NCBI GenBank assembly: GCA_902571135.1
Contig: CACGAU010000001.1
Span: 1-64,000, forward strand
DNA: 64,000 bases
Origin: an uncultured Pelagibacteraceae bacterium
GTDB taxonomy: Bacteria; Pseudomonadota; Alphaproteobacteria; Pelagibacterales; Pelagibacteraceae
Direction: 5' to 3'
Part shown: positions 32,665 through 38,373 of the stretch, piece by piece
Layout of the letters: each line of letters begins with the position of its first letter
Position numbering within the stretch: the first letter of the stretch is position 1
Notes under the pieces: model-generated
The model's database searches: none
What the model was told of the DNA's origin: nothing
Seen by the model: the letters and a program-made list of their open reading frames with translations, nothing else
Translations under genes and position numbers: made by a program

Positions 32665-32697
32665 TGGTAGCATTAAGTGTTACCATAGTGCTACCAC
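32665..32697. repeat. Subterminal repeat, left end of tRNA-Thr islet
   Basis: Two 11-bp direct units, agtgttaccat (32676-32686) and agtgctaccac (32687-32697). They lie within an inverted repeat whose 8-bp arms, tggtagca (32665-32672) and tgctacca (32689-32696), match perfectly. The same motif recurs at the right end of the islet. This resembles arm-type recombinase sites or a protein-binding array. Confidence 0.65.
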
Positions 32698-32728
32698 TTT
32701 TGTAGACCAATCAAGTAGTCGTTTTAAT

Positions 32729-33988
32729 CTATTTGACAAACTCACTGTAAAAAGCTTTTTGAGATTGCTGATTTGAAGCGATGATCTTCTTAATTTGTTT
32801 ACCAGTCATCCAACAATCTAAATAAATTGTACCCTCAGTTATTAGTTTGCCAAGATCTTTTTTTTTCATTTCTGTTCTATTTGGTGGTAAAAAATTTATG
32901 CCATTAGCATTTGCAAATATTTTTAATACTGAAGATTTAATTCCAAAATTAAAACTTTCTACCCCCTCTTGTTGAATTTTTGAAACTGCAACTCCTACAA
33001 CATTTCCAAATTCATTTATAATTGGCCCCCCACTATTACCTGAGTTTAGAGCTGCGTCAGTTTGAAATTCTGCATAATTATCACCAAGACCAGCTAAAGC
33101 AGTTACCGTGCCACTAGTAGCTTTTATTGCTGCGCTTATTTTTTTTCCTAATGGATATCCAGCAACAATTACTTCTTCTAAAAGTTGTCCATCTTCATCA
33201 GATACTGAATAAACTTTTGTAGGTTTTACGTTTGATTTTAAAATAGCCAAGTCATTAACTTTATCAACAGCTAGAATTTTTGATTCATATTCTATTCCAT
33301 TCGTCACAGCTTTTACTATTGAACAACCATCAATTACATGATGGTTAGTAACTATGTGACCTTGTCTTGATACAAAAAAACCAGTTCCTGATGCAGCAGC
33401 TATTATTTCATTATCATCTATTTTAGGTCCTGAATTTTCTCTTTCTTTTTTTTTCTTTTTAGCAGCAAGAAGATATTCATCATTTTTCTTCATCGCATAT
33501 CTTTCCCATGCTTCACTCATATCTCTCAATACAATCAATCTATTATACATCTTATAGTTCGTATAATCTTCCCAACGATCTCTCCTATCAATTAAGATAT
33601 CTATTGAATATTTTTTTATTTGAGGCATTTCTGACAAATATGCTTCATGTGGAATGCCGGTCATAGATTTATTAACGTTAAGTTCGTATTTTCTTAACAA
33701 CCTTTTTAAATCTCTATATTCACACTTTCGGGCTTCTATAAATGCTAAATCTCCTCTTGGTGCATTTTCTAAACATGATGACCAACTCTTTACATGTTCA
33801 TTAAAAAATTTATTAAACTGTTTTGCGTACGAATTATACAAAACATATTTTATTTTTTCATCTCTGGTGCTTTCATATATTGGCACAGGTATTTTGTTGT
33901 ATATAGCTTCCATCTCTTCTCGATTTGCAGAATTAGAGTTTCCAGAAATTAGCAACATTAAAAAGAGTATTGGTAAAAGCTTTTTCAT
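32729..33988 (-). CDS. Secreted or periplasmic trypsin-like serine protease
   Basis: 419 residues. An N-terminal signal peptide (MKKLLPILFLMLLISGNSNS) is followed by a charged helical region (about 25-190) without a family I recognise. A chymotrypsin-fold domain of the Trypsin_2/HtrA type follows. The triad is visible: His217 in VTNHHVIDG, Asp246 in NDLAILK and Ser319 in NSGNSGGPI. No PDZ domain is evident in the last 70 residues, so it is not a standard DegP. It is the sole cargo of the tRNA-Thr islet. Catalytic activity is very likely; the substrate is unknown. Confidence 0.88.
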   Translation of the reverse strand: MKKLLPILFLMLLISGNSNSANREEMEAIYNKIPVPIYESTRDEKIKYVLYNSYAKQFNKFFNEHVKSWSSCLENAPRGDLAFIEARKCEYRDLKRLLRKYELNVNKSMTGIPHEAYLSEMPQIKKYSIDILIDRRDRWEDYTNYKMYNRLIVLRDMSEAWERYAMKKNDEYLLAAKKKKKERENSGPKIDDNEIIAAASGTGFFVSRQGHIVTNHHVIDGCSIVKAVTNGIEYESKILAVDKVNDLAILKSNVKPTKVYSVSDEDGQLLEEVIVAGYPLGKKISAAIKATSGTVTALAGLGDNYAEFQTDAALNSGNSGGPIINEFGNVVGVAVSKIQQEGVESFNFGIKSSVLKIFANANGINFLPPNRTEMKKKDLGKLITEGTIYLDCWMTGKQIKKIIASNQQSQKAFYSEFVK

Positions 33989-34002
33989 TAGAAAACTATA
34001 TC

Positions 34003-34024
34003 ATTGCTACCATAGTGTTACCAA
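34003..34024. repeat. Subterminal repeat, right end of tRNA-Thr islet
   Basis: Two tandem 11-bp units of the same family as the left end. The shared 17-base pattern is gYtaccatagtgYtacc, with the two variable pyrimidines swapped between left (t then c) and right (c then t). It lies 15 bases upstream of the protease start and 51 bases from the tRNA fragment. Confidence 0.65.
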
Positions 34025-34075
34025 ACCAAAAATATTTTAGTATTATTGTTGTAAACAAATGTTTATTTTAACTTT

Positions 34076-34106
34076 AGCAATTGATTTGTAATCAATAGTT
34101 CCGCGG
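34076..34106 (+). repeat. Partial tRNA-Thr copy, right att-like site
   Basis: 30 of 31 bases match 32558-32588 (one mismatch at 34099). Flanking bases do not match the tRNA, so it cannot fold into a tRNA. It is read as the displaced or duplicated core left by insertion. Confidence 0.75.
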
Positions 34107-34115
34107 ATATAAATT

Positions 34116-34253
34116 TTACCAGGCTGTTAATTTCCAGCACTCATTAGTGTCTTCGATACGAACGTAACAACCAAGAAAAGACATAATCTTAAATGCACAA
34201 AAACCTCCAACTAAAATAATGACTACGAGCATTATTGGATTAATTTTTTTCAT
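34116..34253 (-). CDS. Hypothetical small membrane protein, 45 residues
   Basis: An ATG at 34253 opens a 45-codon frame: a short basic start (MKKINP), one hydrophobic segment (about residues 6-28) and a short polar end with three Cys in the protein overall. It lies four bases downstream of the nadK stop on the same strand and just outside the tRNA-Thr islet. I recognise no family. It may be a real coupled gene or a chance AT-rich frame. Confidence 0.35.
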   Translation of the reverse strand: MKKINPIMLVVIILVGGFCAFKIMSFLGCYVRIEDTNECWKLTAW

Positions 34254-34257
34254 TTAT

Positions 34258-35028
34258 CTAACTAGTCTCTCTTCTTATTTGCTCTATTTTAATCTTTTTT
34301 TGTAAACTTCTGTTTTTATCATAAAGAAGATTAAACTTTATTTTATTATTAGTTTTTACAGTAATTGATTTAGCATTTCTTACTTCTAAATTATCTGCTA
34401 CTGCACTGATAGGTCTCTTAGTTGGGTTTAAGTTAGTTATAATTATTTTAGTTTTATCATTAACTATTTTGCCCTTCCATCTTCTTGGTCTAAATGCACT
34501 TATTGGAGATATTGATAATTTTTTTGAATGAAGACTTAAAATAGGTCCATGAACAGAAAGATTGTAAGCAGTACTTCCAGCTGGTGTTGATACTAACACA
34601 CCGTCAGACACTAATTTTTTGATTATTTGTTTTGAACCTTGCTTAATAGATAATGAGGCGGCCTGCCTACTTTGTCTAAGCACAGACACTTCATTTATTG
34701 CAATAGATTTCTTTGTTTGATTGTTTTTATTTTTAACTATCATTTCCAGAGGGGAAATTGAAACTAAGTTTGCTTTTGATAAATTTTTTAAAATATCTTT
34801 TGAAGAAAATTTATTCATAAGGAAACCATAATTTCCAGAATTAATCCCATAAAAATGTTTATTAGAATTTTTATTTTTTTTTAGTGTTTGAAGCATGAAA
34901 CCATCACCGCCGATAACTATGATCAAATTTTCTTTTTTAAAATGATTTTTATTCAATTTTTTAATTAATAAATTTTTAATTATAGATGATTTTTTGTTGC
35001 TATCAGAAATAATATGAATTTTACTCAT
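34258..35028 (-). CDS. nadK: NAD kinase
   Basis: Phosphorylates NAD+ to NADP+. The catalytic motif GGDGFML is at residues 40-46 and the second family block GSTAYNLSVHGP near residue 150. I chose the ATG at 35028 (MSKIHIISDS, 256 residues); a TTG at 35049 would add seven residues without any family match. GGDG fixes the family. Confidence 0.92.
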   Translation of the reverse strand: MSKIHIISDSNKKSSIIKNLLIKKLNKNHFKKENLIIVIGGDGFMLQTLKKNKNSNKHFYGINSGNYGFLMNKFSSKDILKNLSKANLVSISPLEMIVKNKNNQTKKSIAINEVSVLRQSRQAASLSIKQGSKQIIKKLVSDGVLVSTPAGSTAYNLSVHGPILSLHSKKLSISPISAFRPRRWKGKIVNDKTKIIITNLNPTKRPISAVADNLEVRNAKSITVKTNNKIKFNLLYDKNRSLQKKIKIEQIRRETS

Positions 35029-35094
35029 TTTATTTTCATTATATAACAAACATTGAATTATTTTTAATCTATAAATTTGCTAAACTTACATTTA

Positions 35095-36222
35095 TTATAT
35101 TGCTGTTGAGGAGATTTTTTTTCTTAAAGGGTCCTCATAATATTTAAAAACAAAATATGCCAATATATTTAAAGTAACTAGATAAAAGACTAAGCTTTTA
35201 AAGCTATATAAAGAATCAACAGTTAAGATTTCATATTTTGTAAAAATTAATAATATTATTTGATATGGGCCACTAAGTAGAAAAATTCCATAACTATTAT
35301 TTCCAAAAAAACTTAATTTTTTTCTAAAAGATAAATAATCCTCAATAGAGTAAGAAAAGATAAGTAAGGAACCAAATAAAAGTAATAAGGTGGGAATATA
35401 TTTACTAAAATTAGATACAAATTTTAATTTTTCGATATCATCAATTTTAAAATAAAAAAGAAATAGTATTATTGATAAACATACTAAATATTTTTTATAA
35501 TTTTGAAATATAGAACAAAACAAATAAATAGAACTTCCAAAAATAAAATAAAAAAAACAAATTATTAAGTTTTTGTTGTAACCAGAGTATATTAACAACC
35601 AACTTAAAATTAATAAGCTGAAAATATAAAACAAGTAATTTTTTTTTAAATAAAACATAATACAAAAAAAACAAAAATAAATTGGAATTTCAAGTGAAAC
35701 AGACCAGGATATATAATTAAAACTATATCCTTTCTCAAAAATTTCCCAGCCAGAAACAAAAAAAAAATTCAAAATATAGTGATAAAAATCGTAGTAAACT
35801 CCTTGAATTTGATATTGGTTAAATTTATAGAAACTAAATATTTCTAATATCAAAACAAGTGTAAGAGTCAAAAAATGTAAAGGATATAAACGTGCAAATC
35901 TTTTAATAGAAAATTCTTTAAAACTTAATTTTTTGTTTGCTAAAATATTTGTAAATACAAATCCTGAAATACACCAAAAAAACCAGACAGCTTTTCCTCC
36001 AATTCCTGTGGACCAAACAAAGTTTTGAATAAAATTCATAATATTGTTTGATCCCTCAGAGTAAAGATAAATAGATTTTTCTGTAGGATGAAAAAGAAAA
36101 TGTAAAATATAATGAAATACTACAACAGACATAGCAGCTATCCATCTAAGTAAATCAACAAAATAATAATATTTAATAATTTTGTTTTCTCTAGTTTCAA
36201 AATTATTAAATTCTAAATTCAT
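35095..36222 (-). CDS. Membrane acyltransferase, acyltransferase-3 family
   Basis: 375 residues with about ten membrane helices. The family signature is clear at the N terminus: RWIAAMSVVVFHY with the presumed catalytic His37, then GFVFTNIL and KRFARLYPLHF. Relatives (OafA, NodX, exopolysaccharide acyltransferases) transfer acetyl or other acyl groups to surface sugars; the acceptor here is unknown. It lies between nadK and tRNA-Leu, in the variable part of the window. Confidence 0.88.
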   Translation of the reverse strand: MNLEFNNFETRENKIIKYYYFVDLLRWIAAMSVVVFHYILHFLFHPTEKSIYLYSEGSNNIMNFIQNFVWSTGIGGKAVWFFWCISGFVFTNILANKKLSFKEFSIKRFARLYPLHFLTLTLVLILEIFSFYKFNQYQIQGVYYDFYHYILNFFFVSGWEIFEKGYSFNYISWSVSLEIPIYFCFFCIMFYLKKNYLFYIFSLLILSWLLIYSGYNKNLIICFFYFIFGSSIYLFCSIFQNYKKYLVCLSIILFLFYFKIDDIEKLKFVSNFSKYIPTLLLLFGSLLIFSYSIEDYLSFRKKLSFFGNNSYGIFLLSGPYQIILLIFTKYEILTVDSLYSFKSLVFYLVTLNILAYFVFKYYEDPLRKKISSTAI

Positions 36223-36262
36223 TTAAATTTTTATAGACAAATTTTAAAGTATTAAATTATTA

Positions 36263-36348
36263 TGGTGCCCTCGGCCAGACTCGAACTGGCACTCCGCAAG
36301 CGGCAAGGATTTTAAGTCCTTTGTGTCTACCAATTTCACCACGAGGGC
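36263..36348 (-). tRNA. tRNA-Leu (UAA anticodon), islet attachment site
   Basis: 86-nt class II tRNA on the minus strand. Acceptor GCCCTCG pairs with CGAGGGC, the anticodon stem is AAGGA/TCCTT, and loop CTTAAAA gives UAA. CCA is encoded (36263-36265). Its 5' half (36310-36348) is duplicated exactly at 38291-38329. Confidence 0.97.
36310..36348 (-). repeat. 39-bp direct repeat, copy inside tRNA-Leu
   Basis: Covers the tRNA-Leu 5' end, D arm and anticodon loop. It is identical over 39 bases to 38291-38329. Weaker similarity continues into the upstream promoter region of both copies, so the duplication included the promoter. Confidence 0.9.
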
Positions 36349-36366
36349 ATTAATGAATTTCATGAG

Positions 36367-36395
36367 TATTTATGCTAATATTTATAATTGAACAA
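36367..36395 (-). promoter_or_regulatory. Candidate promoter of the intact tRNA-Leu
   Basis: On the minus strand TTGTTC (36390-36395), a 17-base spacer and TAAATA (36367-36372) lie 18 bases upstream of the tRNA 5' end. A similarly placed pair lies upstream of the displaced 5' half, so both copies carry a promoter. Confidence 0.4.
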
Positions 36396-36429
36396 GGGTA
36401 ATAAGTAAAATTTATTTATTTTATCTCTC

Positions 36430-36451
36430 TCTGTACGAGGCTTGTACGAGA
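36430..36451. repeat. Subterminal repeat, left end of tRNA-Leu islet
   Basis: Two tandem 11-bp units, tctgtacgagg and cttgtacgaga. The 20 bases 36432-36451 match 38145-38164 at 19 positions in the same orientation. Confidence 0.8.
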
Positions 36452-36473
36452 CATCCTATATTCTCCCATAAGT

Positions 36474-37007
36474 TTATATAAATTGATTAATTATCCAACC
36501 AGGACTTATCAACCACAAAAAATAAAAGAAACCTGCAATTATATTAATCAATTTCTCATTATTTTTATAAAATAAATTATTACTGAATACTAACTTGTCT
36601 TTAATTTTACTTGCGAGCCAAACAGGTCCAAATAGATAAATTCCAATTATGATTATTACCAAAGGAACTCCAAATATTAAGTATAGTATTCCAAACAAAA
36701 CATTGCCTAAAGTTAAATTTAAAAGACTTTTAATTAACTCAAAAAGACCTCCAAATAGTACCTCTAGTGAACCTGGAATTATTAAATAAAGAAAAGATAA
36801 CACAAACCATATAATTCCTAAAGCTAAAGAAAAAATAAAATGACCTAATTCTAATTTTGTATACTTATAGAAGTAATCTTCATTTTTTGTGTTTTTAATT
36901 TTGTTTATTGAAATATTAAAACCTTCAAATAATAGTTCGGAAATAAAAAATATAATTATACCTCCCCCAATTATTATTAATAAATTTATTAAAGTTTCTA
37001 AAAACAT
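36474..37007 (-). CDS. Hypothetical polytopic membrane protein
   Basis: 177 residues with about five hydrophobic segments (near 3-25, 53-80, 82-98, 100-130 and 150-172). Short charged loops such as KIKNTKNEDYFYKYTKLE separate the first two. I recognise no family. It is the last gene of the five-gene islet operon, 10 bases after the 74-residue gene. No catalytic motif is visible. Confidence 0.75.
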   Translation of the reverse strand: MFLETLINLLIIIGGGIIIFFISELLFEGFNISINKIKNTKNEDYFYKYTKLELGHFIFSLALGIIWFVLSFLYLIIPGSLEVLFGGLFELIKSLLNLTLGNVLFGILYLIFGVPLVIIIIGIYLFGPVWLASKIKDKLVFSNNLFYKNNEKLINIIAGFFYFLWLISPGWIINQFI

Positions 37008-37017
37008 TTTCTTATAA

Positions 37018-37242
37018 TTACTTGATTAAATCGCAATCATCTAATGCCCATTCTGCAGCTTTTTGTTTTTGTTTCCATTTTGGATAGTCTGAGTGTTTTT
37101 CTAATCTTTCAATGTTACTTTCGTATGAAACCTTATAACAATGATCCTTTGCAGAAAGATTATTATTAATTGTATAAGAAATTATGATTGCTCCTATAAT
37201 TATTGAAATACCAACTATTATATATCCTTTGATATTTTTCAT
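37018..37242 (-). CDS. Hypothetical single-pass membrane protein, 74 residues
   Basis: A hydrophobic segment at residues 6-27 (GYIIVGISIIIGAIIISYTI) acts as a signal anchor. A charged domain follows with two Cys and Trp-rich DYPKWKQKQKAAEWALDDC. The start overlaps the preceding gene by four bases (ATGA), which supports translation. No family recognised. Confidence 0.65.
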   Translation of the reverse strand: MKNIKGYIIVGISIIIGAIIISYTINNNLSAKDHCYKVSYESNIERLEKHSDYPKWKQKQKAAEWALDDCDLIK

Positions 37243-37622
37243 GTCCTAAAATAGTTTTTTCTTACCCACTTAAAATAAAAATAAAAATAAATTAAAAACA
37301 AAGGTATTATAATTAAACTAAAATAAAGCATAAAACCGCCAAACATCCAGGCTAATCCAGCATATCTCAATTCACCATCAATACATTCTCTTAGTTTTTC
37401 CTCTTCTGTACCTTTTCTATTAAAATAATTATTATCTTTACAATACTGTGTCATAAAACCAATTTCATCATCGGTAGTATAAAAAGGAGAGTCTTTATAA
37501 GCAGGATTTACGTATGTATTTTTGCCCAATACTTCATTTACCGACCACCATGTTGAACAAGATGCAGGAAGTAATAAAATTAAAAATAAAATTGAAAGAA
37601 TGATTAGTTTAAAAATTTTCAT
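37239..37622 (-). CDS. Hypothetical lipoprotein-like membrane protein
   Basis: 127 residues. A basic N terminus and a hydrophobic stretch end in LPASC with Cys22, a plausible lipobox. An extracytoplasmic section with two further Cys follows, and a C-terminal hydrophobic segment (about 95-118) would span the membrane again. It overlaps the next gene by four bases and is three bases from the previous one. No family recognised. Confidence 0.65.
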   Translation of the reverse strand: MKIFKLIILSILFLILLLPASCSTWWSVNEVLGKNTYVNPAYKDSPFYTTDDEIGFMTQYCKDNNYFNRKGTEEEKLRECIDGELRYAGLAWMFGGFMLYFSLIIIPLFLIYFYFYFKWVRKNYFRT

Positions 37623-37625
37623 AAT

Positions 37626-37949
37626 TTAATACCACAAATGTGGAAAAATATATTTGCTAACAGTATAAAATATTGCACAAATCATAGACAAGCTAAACCC
37701 AATGATCACGATTATTTCTCCTTTTACAAAACCAAAATCTTCTTCTGTTCTGGACATATCGTATTTAAATATTAATAAAAGTAATCCGTAATAAATTGGG
37801 GTGTATGCAACCAAAATTACCATGAACAATATGGTAGAGTAATTACTACCTGCCATAAAATAAAATATATAATTACAATAAGCTATACTGCTTAAGCCTA
37901 CTAAAATTGAATATAAATTTCTAAATTGATAAACTTTATTATTTTTCAT
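37626..37949 (-). CDS. Hypothetical three-helix membrane protein
   Basis: 107 residues with hydrophobic segments near 13-32, 38-62 and 77-97. The cytoplasmic linker contains KYDMSRTEEDFGF. It starts at an ATGA overlap with the 56-residue gene upstream, so the two are probably coupled. No family recognised. Confidence 0.65.
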   Translation of the reverse strand: MKNNKVYQFRNLYSILVGLSSIAYCNYIFYFMAGSNYSTILFMVILVAYTPIYYGLLLLIFKYDMSRTEEDFGFVKGEIIVIIGFSLSMICAIFYTVSKYIFPHLWY

Positions 37950-38116
37950 TTCTTTATTTCAACCTTGTAATATTTTTCACCAGTGTGAGGATCAACAAAA
38001 TCATCTATTATTTTCCAGCCTTTTTTATTAATCTCCTCTAAACCCTTATCTAGTTCACCATTACCCATTTCAACTAATTCACTCGCCTGAATTAATGAAA
38101 TTTCAAATTTATCCAT
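37946..38116 (-). CDS. Hypothetical small soluble protein, 56 residues
   Basis: First gene of the tRNA-Leu islet operon. The ATG is at 38114-38116 and the TGA overlaps the next ATG by four bases. The peptide runs MDKFEISLIQASELVEMGNG and ends GEKYYKVEIKK; the middle has GWKIIDDFVDPHTGEKYYKV. This resembles short DUF4177-like or phage-borne peptides only loosely, so no family is claimed. It is preceded by agagt-type bases, a weak ribosome site. Confidence 0.55.
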   Translation of the reverse strand: MDKFEISLIQASELVEMGNGELDKGLEEINKKGWKIIDDFVDPHTGEKYYKVEIKK

Positions 38117-38142
38117 AAGAGTAATCTATAACATTATATCTC

Positions 38143-38164
38143 CATGTACGAGGCATGTACGAGA
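38143..38164. repeat. Subterminal repeat, right end of tRNA-Leu islet
   Basis: Two tandem 11-bp units, catgtacgagg and catgtacgaga. They match the left-end pair with a single difference over 20 bases. They lie 26 bases upstream of the first islet gene. Confidence 0.8.
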
Positions 38165-38243
38165 ATTTCATAATTAAATTGGTCTGGTTTTCTAATCTTA
38201 ATTGAAAAGAAAATTAAAGTTATAAAATTTTATAGGATTTTTA

Positions 38244-38270
38244 GACTACCTTGGACTACTATGGACTGAC
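38244..38270. repeat. Short tandem array near the right att site
   Basis: Three 10-bp steps, gactaccttg, gactactatg and gactgac, lie 20 bases from the partial tRNA-Leu copy. A second set of recombinase or accessory-protein sites is one explanation. Confidence 0.5.
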
Positions 38271-38290
38271 TTTAACTTCTATCCCTCGGC

Positions 38291-38329
38291 TTTTAAGTCC
38301 TTTGTGTCTACCAATTTCACCACGAGGGC
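38291..38329 (-). repeat. Partial tRNA-Leu copy (5' half), right att-like site
   Basis: 39 bases identical to 36310-36348: acceptor 5' strand, D arm and anticodon loop. The rest of the tRNA is missing, so it is not a functional tRNA. Confidence 0.9.
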
Positions 38330-38345
38330 TTTTTTGAATTCCATT

Positions 38346-38373
38346 GTTATATATTCAATTATTTATAACTCAA
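38346..38373 (-). promoter_or_regulatory. Candidate promoter of the displaced tRNA-Leu 5' half
   Basis: On the minus strand TTGAGT (38368-38373), a 16-base spacer and TATAAC (38346-38351) lie 16 bases from the displaced tRNA 5' end, the same geometry as the intact gene. If active it would transcribe a tRNA half and then run into the islet. Confidence 0.4.

Larger units (their letters stand above)
32612..34106. mobile_element. tRNA-Thr islet, about 1.5 kb, one protease gene, no integrase
   Basis: Segment bounded by the intact tRNA-Thr on the left and a 31-base partial copy of it on the right (34076-34106). Just inside each end lies a similar 11-bp tandem repeat (32676-32697 and 34003-34024). 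The only gene inside is a trypsin-like protease on the minus strand. The layout is that of a site-specific insertion into a tRNA gene. No recombinase is encoded, so it is either a decayed element or one moved in trans. Confidence 0.65.
36349..38329. mobile_element. tRNA-Leu islet, about 2 kb, five small genes, no integrase
   Basis: Bounded by the intact tRNA-Leu and an exact 39-bp copy of its 5' half. Inner 11-bp tandem repeats lie at 36430-36451 and 38143-38164, with a further array at 38244-38270. Cargo is a tight operon of five unknown small genes on the minus strand. No recombinase, transposase or phage structural gene is present. The signature is that of a site-specific insertion with crossover in the anticodon or D-arm region. 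Confidence 0.75.

Noticed and set aside
34076..34106. A possible second tRNA-Thr
   Set aside because: Only the anticodon arm and its immediate neighbours are present; there is no acceptor stem or T loop, so it is a repeat and not a tRNA gene.
35029..35049. TTG start adding seven residues to NAD kinase
   Set aside because: The ATG at 35028 gives the expected N terminus and the upstream codons have no conserved pattern. The same reasoning was applied to the TTG starts at 47302 and 60533.
38291..38329. A possible second tRNA-Leu
   Set aside because: Only the 5' half is present; the variable arm, T arm and 3' acceptor strand are missing.
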